From NCBI GenBank assembly GCA_009911065.1, contig QXWR01000033.1:1-64000 (forward strand): DNA of 64,000 nt. Direction: 5' to 3'. This DNA comes from Clostridiaceae bacterium. Its GTDB lineage: Bacteria; Bacillota; Clostridia; Lachnospirales; Lachnospiraceae. The notes below the pieces were generated by a model. That model did no database searches. It was not told where the DNA came from and saw only the letters and a program-made list of their open reading frames with translations. A program made the translations under genes and the position numbers. This document shows positions 44,246 to 52,854 of the stretch, piece by piece (the stretch's first letter is position 1; every line of letters starts with the position of its first letter).

Positions 44246-45775
44246 ATGATTGGAATTTTATTGAATGATAATGCGTATGAGCAGGATATCCGGGAGCTGT
44301 TGATGGCGTTTTTTCCGGGAAGAGATTTTGTGTATGAAGAGATACCGGGGCTGGAGCTGTGTCTGGTGGGAAGAGTCAACGAAAGCCGGAACCAGTTTCG
44401 GATGCAGATGATATTTCGCGGGGATCACTCCACTTTGATTTGGGGAGACTCCCCGGCAGAGCAGTGGGAGTTAGATCATTTTGACGAACCTGTTTTTGTG
44501 GATTATGACAATCGGACCGAGGCCAAAAATAAGATTAAGCGGAGACTTTATGCGATTTTAAAGGAACTGACCGGCAAAAGTCTGCCATGGGGTTCTCTGA
44601 CCGGAATACGTCCGGCAAAGATTGCCCTTTCCTGTTTGAAAGAGGGGATGGGGGAACGGGAGATCTTTGATTTTATGAAGACAAACTATTTTGCCAGCGA
44701 TGAGAAAATCCGGCTGTGCGTAGAGATTGCTGTGAAAGAACGGGAACTGTTGGGAAAGGTAAAAGAGCTTACTTTGGAAAAGCCAGATTGTTGGGGGATA
44801 GAAAAAGGGTACAGTCTTTATGTGGGGATTCCTTTTTGTCCCACCACCTGCCTTTATTGTTCCTTTACTTCCTACCCCATTGAAAAGTGGCAGGGACGGC
44901 TGGGAGAATATTTGGATGCTTTATTTTTGGAGCTGGATTATGTGGCGGCAAAAGCGGGAAAACATCCTTCCTCTGTATATGTGGGAGGAGGTACTCCAAC
45001 TTCTCTGCCGGAACAGGAGCTGGAAAAGCTGATGAAAAAGCTGACGGACACCTTTGATTGTGGCAAAGCCCTGGAGTTTACGGTGGAGGCCGGACGTCCG
45101 GACAGCATTACCAGGGAAAAACTTCAGATTTTGAAAAAGTATGGTGTGACCCGGATTTCCATTAATCCTCAGACCATGAATCAGTCTACCTTGGACCGGA
45201 TTGGACGCCGCCATAAGGTGGAAGAGGTAAAGGAGCAGTTTCTTCTGGCCAGAGAGCTGGGGTTTGACAATATTAATATGGATTTGATTGTGGGTCTGCC
45301 AGAGGAAGATGCAAAAGATTTAAAACAGACAATGGAGGCGGTGAAGGCCCTGGCTCCGGACAGTCTGACCATCCATTCTCTGGCAGTAAAGCGGGCGGCA
45401 AGGCTGAATACCATGAGGGAAGACTATAAGGACTATAAGATCATTAACACTCAGGAAATGATTCAGATGACAGCCCAGTATGCCAGGGATATGGGGCTGG
45501 AACCCTATTATTTGTACCGTCAGAAAAATATGGCCGGCAATTTTGAAAATGTAGGGTATGCCAAACCAGAAAAGGCGTGTATTTATAACATTTTGATGAT
45601 GGAAGAACAGCAGACGGTTATTGGCTGTGGGGCTGGCACTACCACAAAACGGGTGATTTCAGGAGAAAATCGGATTGAGCGGGCAGAGACCGTAAAAAAT
45701 GTGGAACAGTACATGGAGCGGGTGGAAGAGATGATTGCCCGGAAGGAACGGCTGTTTGGAGAGGAATTATCATGA
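44246..45775 (+). CDS. hemZ: coproporphyrinogen III oxidase-like radical SAM protein HemZ
   Basis: A protein of 509 residues; ATG 44246 follows GGAGAGA at a long distance. The radical SAM core begins SLYVGIPFCPTTCLYCSFTS (CxxxCxxC), followed by VYVGGGTPTSLPEQELEKLM and INMDLIVGLPEEDAKDLKQT, as in oxygen-independent coproporphyrinogen dehydrogenases. The N-terminal ~170 residues are the HemZ-specific extension with SLPWGSLTGIRPAKIALSCL. Whether it acts in haem synthesis or on another substrate is not known for such anaerobes; no other haem genes are nearby. Its stop overlaps the reverse transcriptase start (ATGA). Confidence 0.9.
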   Translation: MIGILLNDNAYEQDIRELLMAFFPGRDFVYEEIPGLELCLVGRVNESRNQFRMQMIFRGDHSTLIWGDSPAEQWELDHFDEPVFVDYDNRTEAKNKIKRRLYAILKELTGKSLPWGSLTGIRPAKIALSCLKEGMGEREIFDFMKTNYFASDEKIRLCVEIAVKERELLGKVKELTLEKPDCWGIEKGYSLYVGIPFCPTTCLYCSFTSYPIEKWQGRLGEYLDALFLELDYVAAKAGKHPSSVYVGGGTPTSLPEQELEKLMKKLTDTFDCGKALEFTVEAGRPDSITREKLQILKKYGVTRISINPQTMNQSTLDRIGRRHKVEEVKEQFLLARELGFDNINMDLIVGLPEEDAKDLKQTMEAVKALAPDSLTIHSLAVKRAARLNTMREDYKDYKIINTQEMIQMTAQYARDMGLEPYYLYRQKNMAGNFENVGYAKPEKACIYNILMMEEQQTVIGCGAGTTTKRVISGENRIERAETVKNVEQYMERVEEMIARKERLFGEELS

Positions 45776-46833
45776 AGGGGACAGCCATTTCCAGATCCAA
45801 AGATCTGTGGCATTATTGCACCGAAGATCATGTCCGGACCATGCTGCTTTCCTTTCGTCTCCTGGGAGATTGCGACTGGCCAGAGGAAAAAATCCTGGCA
45901 TGTCTGTATGCTTTAAGCAATCACACCGAAGATCATTATAAGAGAATCCAAATTCCAAAAAAATCCGGCAAAACAAGAACTCTTCTTACGCCAGACCCCC
46001 TTTTAAAATATGTTCAGAGAAATCTTCTCCACCATGTGCTGGATGGGCTTTCTCTGGCGGATTGTGCCACTGCATACCGGAAAAACAGGGATGTCTTATA
46101 CAAAAGGGGAGGGCAGGGAAACAGAGAAGAGAACGCTTATAAAGAGAGCTTTGGCATTGTGCCAAATGCCCGGATTCATGTGGGAAAACCATTGGTTATG
46201 AAACTGGATATTGTAGATTTTTTTGGAAATATTACCTTTCCCATGGTACTCCATCAGGTATTTCCGGCGCGGATGTTTCCTCCGGCAGTGGGGAATCTGC
46301 TGACTTCTCTGTGTTGCTGCGGGGAATATCTCCCACAGGGAGCGCCTACTTCACCAGCAGTTTCCAACCGGGTGATGAAGCCTTTTGATGAATTTATGGA
46401 GGCTTGGTGCAGAGAGAGAAGGATTTCATACAGCCGGTACAGTGATGATCTTACTTTTTCCGGAGATTTTTCTCCGAAAGAAGTAAGGGGAAAGGTGAAA
46501 GGTTTTCTTGGGGTTTATGGATTTGAACTGAACCGGAAAAAGACCCGGATTCTGTCTTTTAGTACCAGGCAAAAAGTCACCGGACTGGTAGTCAATGAGA
46601 AGGCTCAGACGTCTAAGGAGTATCGAAGAAAGTTAAGGCAGGAGATTTATTACTGCAGGCGGTTTGGGGTAAAGGAGCATTTGCAGTTTCAAAACAAGGG
46701 GGAACCGGTTTGTGAGGCTGACCAGGAGCGCTATCTTTACAGACTTCTTGGAAAGGTAAATTATGTTCGAATGACCCGACCGGAGGATGAATGGTTTTTG
46801 GAAGCCAGACAGTGGCTGAAAGGAATGTTGTGA
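45772..46833 (+). CDS. retron-type reverse transcriptase, coupled to hemZ
   Basis: A protein of 353 residues; ATG 45772 overlaps the hemZ stop by 4 bp. RT motifs run in order: template-grip region (IPKKSGKTRTLLTPDPLLKY, 61-80), retron signature N-A-R-I-H at 132-136, motif A LDIVDFFGNI with D146 and D149, QGAPTSP at 189-195, catalytic YSDD at 223-226 and V-T-G at 269-271. The NAxxH and VTG elements are diagnostic of retron RTs. Yet there is no room upstream for an msr-msd RNA, because hemZ abuts it, and no retron effector gene lies downstream, only a terminator and an opposite gene. It is not a group II intron enzyme (no maturase domain). The role is unknown and the gene looks intact and housekeeping-like. 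Confidence 0.85.
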   Translation: MKGTAISRSKDLWHYCTEDHVRTMLLSFRLLGDCDWPEEKILACLYALSNHTEDHYKRIQIPKKSGKTRTLLTPDPLLKYVQRNLLHHVLDGLSLADCATAYRKNRDVLYKRGGQGNREENAYKESFGIVPNARIHVGKPLVMKLDIVDFFGNITFPMVLHQVFPARMFPPAVGNLLTSLCCCGEYLPQGAPTSPAVSNRVMKPFDEFMEAWCRERRISYSRYSDDLTFSGDFSPKEVRGKVKGFLGVYGFELNRKKTRILSFSTRQKVTGLVVNEKAQTSKEYRRKLRQEIYYCRRFGVKEHLQFQNKGEPVCEADQERYLYRLLGKVNYVRMTRPEDEWFLEARQWLKGML

Positions 46834-46863
46834 ATCTGCATGAATTTTATGGAAAACTACACG

Positions 46864-46910
46864 GTCCGCAGCTGAGCAATCGGTGGTATTGCTTTGCTGC
46901 GGACTTTTTA
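46864..46910 (+). terminator. terminator of the hemZ-reverse transcriptase operon
   Basis: GTCCGCAGC (46864-46872) pairs with GCTGCGGAC (46896-46904), and inside it AGCAAT pairs with ATTGCT. TTTTTATAA follows. It lies 31 bp after the RT stop, before the leftward hybrid kinase gene. Confidence 0.75.
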
Positions 46911-46931
46911 TAATATAGATCGGTGGTTTTG

Positions 46932-49088
46932 TTATATCTTGTCCGCCAAAGAACTCATACGGAATTTAGTTCTGTAATTTTGGATGGCTTTGATAATGGT
47001 TTCCAAAAGAAGAGGGACTTCAATGGGTTTTGGCAAATGGGCATCCATGCCGCATTCAATGGACTTTTTCCGGTCGCTTTCAAAAGCGTCTGCAGAAAGA
47101 GCTACAATGGGAAGGCTGGCCAAAGCCGGGGATTCTAACTGGCGGATGGCGATGGCGGCCTGTCTGCCATCCATGACCGGCATCTGAATATCCATTAAAA
47201 TCAGAGCAAATTCTCCAGGTTTGGACTTGCTTATTTTTTCCAAGGCAATCTGTCCGTTTTCGGCAGTTTCAATGTGAAAGCCCAATTCTTCCAGAAGATC
47301 TGTGGCAATCTCCAGATTGATTTCATTGTCTTCCACCAGAAGAATTTTCTGGTCGGATAACAGGGCGGCTAGGTCTATAGCTTTTACCGGGGACTGAGTC
47401 GGCTGCTTAGCAGTGGGGAGCTGGAGGGTGACTGTAAAGGTGCTTCCCTTATGAGGAGCGCTGTCTGCTTTAATCTGTCCTCCCATGGTTTCCACCATAT
47501 TTTTGGCGATTGCCAAACCAAGTCCCATACCGTGTACGCCGCTCATGGTGGTGTTTTTTTCCCGCTCAAACGGTTCAAAAATGTGCTCCAAAAATTCCTT
47601 GCTTATACCAATTCCGGTATCTTGGACCACAAATTGGTACAACCCGTATCCTTTGGCTGGGGTTTCCTCCTCTGTGACGGACAAATGGATGCTGCCGCCG
47701 TTTGGGGTGTAGGTTACTGCATTGTTCATCAGATGCCAGAGAATCTGCCTAAGTTTATCCGAATCTCCCCATACCGTGGAATGGATTACATGTTCTGTGT
47801 CAAGAAAAAGGGCAATGTTTTTGGAGGATGTCTGGGAAAGAAGATTTTCTTTCATATCCTCCATAAGACTGCACAGGTTAAATTTGTTTTCGGAAATCTG
47901 AATGTGGTTTGCTTTGGTCCATGATATTTCCAGTACTTTGTTAATTAAATCCAGAAGCTGTTGTCCGGAAGATTCGATTTTGTCCACATAATTCCAGACC
48001 GGTCCATGGTCATCCAGGTGTTTCTTGGCCAGAAGCGCAAAGCCTAAAATGGCGTTTAAGGGAGTGCGCATATCATGGGACATATTGGACAGAAAGGTGT
48101 TTTTGGCAGTTATGGCCAAATTGGCATTTTTCAGGGCATCCTTTAACAGCTGTTTTTGCTCCATTTCTCTGCGGAACTCTTTATCAATGCGCCGGTATCC
48201 CATGACAATCTGAGAAATGTGGCCGGACTGCCCTACATTGACAATGCGAAGCTGCAAATACTGCATTTCCCCCCGAAAGAGTATTCGGTAATTGATGGAA
48301 TAGGCTTTGTTTTCCTTTAAACGTCTGCGGATGGCTTCTGGGGAGGTGGCGGCGCGAACCAGGGAACGGTCATCTGGGTGGACCCACATTTGGATATAAT
48401 CCGAAATATACCAGAGAAACTCCCGCTCCTGAAAGCGCTTTTCAAATTGCATTTCCGTACGGCAGCTTAACCGATAAGGAATAATCCGGTTGGTGTCAAG
48501 ATCTGCATACAGGATCGATTCGTAATTGACTCCCAGTCCCTCGATGACTTCCAGACGTTGTAAATGTTCCTGATTGATTAGATTCCGCTCATTATTAAAC
48601 TGTTGAATCAGGCGTTGTATTTTTTCTTCTTTTTCCAGTAATTCCAGATTTTGCAGGATTTGCTGTTCTTTTCGTTCGGTTGCATCTCCTGCAAAAACAT
48701 AAAAAATATCTCCAACGGAAGGAAGATGGACGAAATGGCCATAATCTTCAATCCAGCGTATCATCCCGTCTTTTCGGACAATCCGGTATTCCACATAATC
48801 CATGTCATGTTGATTTTCACGGATTTGGGCCTGTATGCTCTTTTCCACTTCTTCCAGATCTTCCTGGTACACAAGGCCGCGAAAAGAGTTGCCGGTTAAA
48901 TCACGAAATTCCTCCATGGTTTCGCACAGGAAGATTCTAAGAAGCGCTTTGTTGGCATAGAGAATTTCCTCATTTCCGTCTGCACGGTAAATCAGAAGGC
49001 CGCCTGGCATTTCATCCATAAGCTGAATGATTTCACGGGCAGTCAGAAGTGATTCCATTAAATTGTGCTCTGCTCTTAATTCTTCCAT
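46932..49088 (-). CDS. hybrid sensor histidine kinase / response regulator
   Basis: A protein of 718 residues. ATG 49088 follows GGGAGG; the frame extends 50 codons upstream without a site. N-terminal PAS domain about 15-140 (MPGGLLIYRADGNEEILYAN, IRWIEDYGHFVHLPSVGDIF), a second PAS-like region to about 320, then HisKA with His in FLSNMSHDMRTPLNAILGF. HATPase_c has N box MNNAVTY and G boxes DTGIGI and GMGLGL. A C-terminal REC domain follows (LLVEDNEINLEIATDLLEEL, phospho-acceptor Asp in ALILMDIQMPVMDGR, K in HLPKPIEVPLL). There is no membrane segment, so it is a cytoplasmic sensor. No output partner is adjacent. Confidence 0.9.
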   Translation of the reverse strand: MEELRAEHNLMESLLTAREIIQLMDEMPGGLLIYRADGNEEILYANKALLRIFLCETMEEFRDLTGNSFRGLVYQEDLEEVEKSIQAQIRENQHDMDYVEYRIVRKDGMIRWIEDYGHFVHLPSVGDIFYVFAGDATERKEQQILQNLELLEKEEKIQRLIQQFNNERNLINQEHLQRLEVIEGLGVNYESILYADLDTNRIIPYRLSCRTEMQFEKRFQEREFLWYISDYIQMWVHPDDRSLVRAATSPEAIRRRLKENKAYSINYRILFRGEMQYLQLRIVNVGQSGHISQIVMGYRRIDKEFRREMEQKQLLKDALKNANLAITAKNTFLSNMSHDMRTPLNAILGFALLAKKHLDDHGPVWNYVDKIESSGQQLLDLINKVLEISWTKANHIQISENKFNLCSLMEDMKENLLSQTSSKNIALFLDTEHVIHSTVWGDSDKLRQILWHLMNNAVTYTPNGGSIHLSVTEEETPAKGYGLYQFVVQDTGIGISKEFLEHIFEPFEREKNTTMSGVHGMGLGLAIAKNMVETMGGQIKADSAPHKGSTFTVTLQLPTAKQPTQSPVKAIDLAALLSDQKILLVEDNEINLEIATDLLEELGFHIETAENGQIALEKISKSKPGEFALILMDIQMPVMDGRQAAIAIRQLESPALASLPIVALSADAFESDRKKSIECGMDAHLPKPIEVPLLLETIIKAIQNYRTKFRMSSLADKI

Positions 49089-49231
49089 CCTTTTGATTCC
49101 TCCCATGTATTTTTCGAAAGCTATTGTAACATAAAATTTCGGGTATGTCATCAGCCAGATGGGGAAAATAATGGTGGATTGTTTTCTTTTCCATCCTTTC
49201 GGAAATATTCGCAGAATATTCCAAAAACCAT

Positions 49232-49260
49232 TTGACAAATTTCTAATCTTATATTATACT
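49232..49260 (+). promoter_or_regulatory. consensus promoter of the tRNA-Pro/tRNA-Glu pair
   Basis: TTGACA (49232-49237), 17-bp spacer, TATACT (49255-49260), ending 11 bp before tRNA-Pro. Confidence 0.75.
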
Positions 49261-49271
49261 ATGGGAGATGT

Positions 49272-49345
49272 CGAGGCGTGGCTCAGTTTGGTAGAGCGCT
49301 GCGTTCGGGACGCAGAGGCCGCAAGTTCGAATCTTGTCGCCTCGA
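49272..49345 (+). tRNA. tRNA-Pro (anticodon CGG)
   Basis: 74 nt. Acceptor CGAGGCG pairs with CGCCTCG. The D arm contains GGCTCAGTTTGGTAGAGC, the anticodon loop is TTCGGGA (CGG, decoding CCG), and the T arm is CAAGTTCGAATCTTG. CCA is not encoded. It shares a transcript with tRNA-Glu, 21 bp downstream. Confidence 0.95.
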
Positions 49346-49366
49346 TGGGTTATAAAATAGGATTAC

Positions 49367-49438
49367 GGCCTCATGGTCAAGCGGTCAAGACGACGCCCTC
49401 TCACGGCGTAAACCCGGGTTCGATTCCCGGTGAGGTCA
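49367..49438 (+). tRNA. tRNA-Glu (anticodon CTC)
   Basis: 72 nt. Acceptor GGCCTCA pairs with TGAGGTC with one wobble pair. The anticodon loop is CTCTCAC (CTC, decoding GAG), and the T arm is CCGGGTTCGATTCCCGG. CCA is not encoded. A strong terminator follows 9 bases later. Confidence 0.95.
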
Positions 49439-49446
49439 TAAGATGG

Positions 49447-49482
49447 AAGATGCTTTGGAACGATTCAGAGCATCTTTTTTTT
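49447..49482 (+). terminator. terminator of the tRNA pair
   Basis: AAGATGCT (49447-49454) pairs perfectly with AGCATCTT (49469-49476), followed by a run of T. Confidence 0.8.
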
Positions 49483-49502
49483 GTGGGAAAAAACAGGTGT
49501 AT

Positions 49503-49552
49503 TTGACATTTTCGGGAAAATATGTTATCTTCTATTACAAGGTACCTTGCAA
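49503..49552 (+). promoter_or_regulatory. promoter with palindromic operator of the MarR-amidohydrolase operon
   Basis: TTGACA (49503-49508), 17-bp spacer, TATCTT (49526-49531). Overlapping the transcription start is the palindrome CAAGGTACCTTG (49538-49549), extended to TTACAAGGTACCTTGCAA with one mismatched pair. A palindrome at this place fits autorepression by the MarR protein encoded just downstream. Confidence 0.65.
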
Positions 49553-49561
49553 TAGAGGGAG

Positions 49562-50080
49562 GTGATTGTTATTCTTATCCATTGTCAAATTTGTGAGGAA
49601 AATTGTCCGATGGAAGATCTAAGATGTCAACAAGGAAAAGAGTACGAGATTTTAAGTCAGTCTCGTCATGAGACTTCGGAGAATAAGTTGTTTGCCTTGT
49701 TCTATAAGCTCAGCCATTTGTTTATTCACCGAAGGGGTCAGGATCAGGGGAAGAACCGTATTCTGGCGATTTTGCGCCACCATGGAGATATGACTCAGCG
49801 GGAGCTGCTGGACCATACGGATATTCGTTCCGCTTCTTTAAGCGAACTTTTGGCAAAAATAGAAGCAAACGGAGATATTCACAGGGAGCGCAGCAGGAAA
49901 AATGCCCGCAATGTTAATATTTGCCTGACCGAAAAAGGAAAAGCGGCGGCAGAACAGATTCATAAAGAAAATTTGCTTCTTTCGGATGAACTTTTTTCTT
50001 GTTTAAACAATGAGGAGCAGGTACAGCTGGAACATATTTTAATAAAATTGATTATCAACTGGAAGAAGGAGAAGAAATGA
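49562..50080 (+). CDS. MarR-family regulator with cysteine-rich N-terminus
   Basis: About 172 residues. The start is uncertain: GTG 49562 touches the AGGGAGG site, so a non-ATG start a few codons later (ATT 49571) or ATG 49610 is possible. The N-terminus HCQICEENCPMEDLRC has four cysteines, as in a subgroup of clostridial MarR proteins, perhaps a metal or redox site. The winged helix is KNRILAILRHHGDMTQRELL with ASLSELLAKIEANGDIHRER. LTEKGKAAAEQIHKENLLLS starts the dimerisation helices. It overlaps the next gene by 4 bp (ATGA), so it likely controls that gene. Confidence 0.8.
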   Translation: MIVILIHCQICEENCPMEDLRCQQGKEYEILSQSRHETSENKLFALFYKLSHLFIHRRGQDQGKNRILAILRHHGDMTQRELLDHTDIRSASLSELLAKIEANGDIHRERSRKNARNVNICLTEKGKAAAEQIHKENLLLSDELFSCLNNEEQVQLEHILIKLIINWKKEKK

Positions 50081-51129
50081 TGATTATTGATTGCCATTCC
50101 CACCATATCAGCGCCCCCTATAATACCAATTATCTTACCTGGGCAAAAGAAACGGGACATAGAGATTATGGTCCGCCTTATCTTTGGAACAATCCTGTTT
50201 TTGAAGACATTTCCAAACGAATTGATATAATGAAGGAGAATCATATTACTTATTCCGTTATTACTTACAGTTCCAACATTGTGCAGATTGTGGACAGCGC
50301 TGCTGTCAATGGATTGTCCCCAAAAGAGGTGGTGTCTGACTTAAATAATAAGGCCCATGAAACGGTGTTAAATCATGCTGAATCGATTGGAGCAACCGCT
50401 CTGATTGATCTGCGGCTGGGGGATGAGGCTCTTGCAGAAATGGAGCGTACTTGTGACTGGGCGCTTGGATTTTCTGTTTTGACGGCTTATCACATGGGAC
50501 AGAAGCTGGCTTTTTTGGATGACCCTGCTTTCCTGCCTTTCTGGGAGAAGGCTGAAAGATTGGGAAAGCCGGTATTTATTCACTTCAGCAGTCTGTATAA
50601 GATTCATGATAAGGAACTTTTGATGCCGGGATATATGAATGACTCCATGTTGTGTGCAGGTATGGGACAGCTTATGGAAGATTCTCTTTGTATTAGCCGT
50701 CTGGTTTTAAGCGGACTGTTTGATCGTTTTCCCGGATTGAAAGTGGTGCTTGGGCAGCTGGGAGGTATGTACCCATTTATGTTAGAACGTTTTGAGATGC
50801 TTTATCACATGCACAAAAATGGAGCGGACAAAAAAGGACTGAATGTGACAGAGCCATCCGATTTGGATCATTTCCTTCGAAATTATAAAAACTATACAGA
50901 TAATATTTATGTGGATACCCATTCTATGAGCGTGAGTGGAATCCGGTGTGCGGCAGAGATTTTGGGAGAGGACAAAATTCTTTTTGGTTCAGATTTGCCG
51001 ATTACACCCAAATCCTGGGGGATTGAGAGAGGGATCGAGGAAATTCAAAAAAGCGTCCTGAAGGATTCGGTAAAAGATAAGATTTTTTATGCCAATGCCA
51101 GGAAGCTTTTGAAGTTACAATGCGTTTAG
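50077..51129 (+). CDS. amidohydrolase-family TIM-barrel hydrolase or decarboxylase
   Basis: A protein of 350 residues; ATG 50077 overlaps the MarR stop after AAGGAGAAG. It belongs to Amidohydro_2 (PF04909, ACMSD-like). The N-terminal metal motif is IIDCHSHHISAP (HxH), with GKPVFIHFSS (His), LGQLGGMYPF and KILFGSDLPITPKSW (Asp). Family members hydrolyse or decarboxylate aromatic acids and lactones. MarR regulators usually sense phenolic ligands, so a small aromatic compound is a reasonable but unproven substrate. Confidence 0.8.
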   Translation: MMIIDCHSHHISAPYNTNYLTWAKETGHRDYGPPYLWNNPVFEDISKRIDIMKENHITYSVITYSSNIVQIVDSAAVNGLSPKEVVSDLNNKAHETVLNHAESIGATALIDLRLGDEALAEMERTCDWALGFSVLTAYHMGQKLAFLDDPAFLPFWEKAERLGKPVFIHFSSLYKIHDKELLMPGYMNDSMLCAGMGQLMEDSLCISRLVLSGLFDRFPGLKVVLGQLGGMYPFMLERFEMLYHMHKNGADKKGLNVTEPSDLDHFLRNYKNYTDNIYVDTHSMSVSGIRCAAEILGEDKILFGSDLPITPKSWGIERGIEEIQKSVLKDSVKDKIFYANARKLLKLQCV

Positions 51130-51214
51130 TTTTATAAGCAACGATTTTGGCAGCGCTTTATTTTGGTTTATTTTTGCAAGTAATGGTGAAACTGTTTTTC
51201 AACAATTCCGAAGA

Positions 51215-51241
51215 ACCAAATTTATTGTGGGACATAGTATA
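51215..51241 (+). promoter_or_regulatory. possible sigma-K-type promoter of the collagen-like gene
   Basis: CATAGTATA (51233-51241) matches the sigma-K -10 pattern CATAnnnTA, and AC (51215-51216) sits 16 bp upstream as the minimal -35. A late mother-cell promoter would fit an exosporium protein. Weak consensus keeps confidence modest. Confidence 0.4.
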
Positions 51242-51348
51242 TAGTAAGCCAAGCATTTACAGAAGGATTTCCAATATTTGCCTTTGGTATAAAGATGGAA
51301 AGTTTCTGAAAAGGTAAGGCGGCTTTTATGTTCAGGAAGGAGAATATT

Positions 51349-52800
51349 ATGTTTCCAGGAGAATTAAACGGATGTAATGGTATGAATAACTGGAATTGTG
51401 AGGAATGGAACGGGGGAGGGGCCAATGGGGAGAATTTTGGTTCCATGGCAGGTGAACGAGGAAATTATTGCCACAATTCATGCAGCGGAAATTGCTGTTG
51501 TGTAGGACCCAGGGGTCCTAGAGGATGCCCTGGTCCCCAGGGACCAAGAGGATTTCAGGGTCCCATGGGAGCGCCAGGTCCTATGGGAATGCAGGGTCCC
51601 ATTGGTCCTCAAGGTCCAGCAGGAGCTGTAGGTCCTACGGGTCCTCAGGGAGCAGTTGGAGCACAAGGTCCGGTGGGAGCGACGGGTCCTCAGGGACCAG
51701 CAGGAGCGCAGGGTCCGGTGGGAGCGACGGGTCCCCAGGGACCAGCTGGGGCGCAGGGACCAGCGGGAGCAGCAGGTCCCACAGGCCCTCAAGGACCGGC
51801 CGGAGCGCAGGGACCAGCGGGAGCAACCGGTCCCCAAGGTCCGGCAGGAACAGCAGGCGCTACTGGAGCACAAGGACCAGTGGGAGCAGCAGGTCCCACT
51901 GGTCCCCAAGGTCCGGCTGGGGCGGCAGGTGCAACTGGTCCAGAAGGCCCGGTGGGAGCACAGGGTCCAGTAGGAGCAACTGGTCCGGAAGGTCCCGCAG
52001 GAGCCGTAGGTCCGGTAGGAGCAACGGGTCCGGAAGGTCCGGCAGGAGCAGCAGGAGCCACAGGTCCTCAAGGTCCGGCGGGAGCAGCAGGAGCCACAGG
52101 TCCCCAAGGTCCGGCGGGAGTAGCAGGTCCAGCAGGCCCCACGGGACCGGCAGGAGCAGCGGGAGCAGCAGGTCCTACAGGTCCAGAAGGTCCGGCAGGA
52201 GCAGTAGGAGCCACAGGTCCCCAAGGTCCGGCGGGGGCAGTAGGTCCCACAGGCCCGGAAGGTCCTCAAGGTCCAGTAGGCCCCACGGGTCCAGAAGGTC
52301 CGGCAGGAGCAGCAGGAGCAGTAGGTCCCACGGGTCCGGCGGGAGCAGCAGGCGCCACAGGCCCAACCGGTCCGGCCAATGGTCTCCAGGCGTATGGAGG
52401 CTTATACAGCACAGCGCCTCAAACGCTGAATCTCACTGTGGGAGGCACAACACAGATTCCACTTGCAACAACTACGCCAGAAAGCGGAGTAACCTATACA
52501 CCGGCCAACAGTATTACGGTTACAGAAGCAGGTACGTATGAGATTAATTATTCCACCACGTTGACGGCAGCAGTGGCAACAACAATTACACTTGCGGTAA
52601 GAACCAACGGAACGAATATTCCAAGTGCAACAATTTCCCGGTTGTTGTCGGTTGCCACCAGCTCCCTGTTTAATGGAAGTACGGTTGTGACTCTGGCAGC
52701 AGGGGATGTGATTGATATGGCGCTGTCCGCAGTTCTGGCTGTGGGGATTACCCTTGGCAGCGGCGTCAATGCAACTTTGACTGTGAAAAAACTGAACTAA
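51349..52800 (+). CDS. collagen-like (Gly-X-Y) protein, BclA-like exosporium candidate
   Basis: A protein of 483 residues; ATG 51349 follows AAGGAGA. The N-terminal ~50 residues are rich in Asn, Gly and Cys ([20 protein letters not shown]). About 100 uninterrupted Gly-X-Y triplets follow, mostly [12 protein letters not shown], then a C-terminal beta-rich domain of about 140 residues ([27 protein letters not shown]) like the BclA C-terminal trimerisation domain. Thr at many Y positions is typical of glycosylated BclA repeats. The layout suggests a trimeric filament on the spore surface. There is no signal peptide, as expected for exosporium proteins assembled in the mother cell. Confidence 0.85.
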   Translation: MFPGELNGCNGMNNWNCEEWNGGGANGENFGSMAGERGNYCHNSCSGNCCCVGPRGPRGCPGPQGPRGFQGPMGAPGPMGMQGPIGPQGPAGAVGPTGPQGAVGAQGPVGATGPQGPAGAQGPVGATGPQGPAGAQGPAGAAGPTGPQGPAGAQGPAGATGPQGPAGTAGATGAQGPVGAAGPTGPQGPAGAAGATGPEGPVGAQGPVGATGPEGPAGAVGPVGATGPEGPAGAAGATGPQGPAGAAGATGPQGPAGVAGPAGPTGPAGAAGAAGPTGPEGPAGAVGATGPQGPAGAVGPTGPEGPQGPVGPTGPEGPAGAAGAVGPTGPAGAAGATGPTGPANGLQAYGGLYSTAPQTLNLTVGGTTQIPLATTTPESGVTYTPANSITVTEAGTYEINYSTTLTAAVATTITLAVRTNGTNIPSATISRLLSVATSSLFNGSTVVTLAAGDVIDMALSAVLAVGITLGSGVNATLTVKKLN

Positions 52801-52821
52801 AGCATTTAACGGAAGAGACAG

Positions 52822-52854
52822 AAAAAGACAGGTGAATCACTCACCTGTCTTTTT
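52822..52854. terminator. bidirectional terminator between the collagen-like gene and prs
   Basis: AAAAAGACAGGTGA pairs perfectly with TCACCTGTCTTTTT across 5 bases. It ends both converging genes; the right arm overlaps the last codons of prs. Confidence 0.8.

Noticed and set aside
45772..46833. Group II intron maturase as an explanation for the reverse transcriptase
   Set aside because: There is no maturase X domain or endonuclease domain and no intron RNA features around it. The retron motifs fit better.
51478..52269. Long open frames antisense to and in other frames of the collagen-like gene (263 codons minus, 338 codons plus)
   Set aside because: The repetitive Gly-X-Y DNA lacks stops in several frames. 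The Cys/Arg/Ser-rich or Ser-Arg repeats are low-complexity shadows without ribosome sites.
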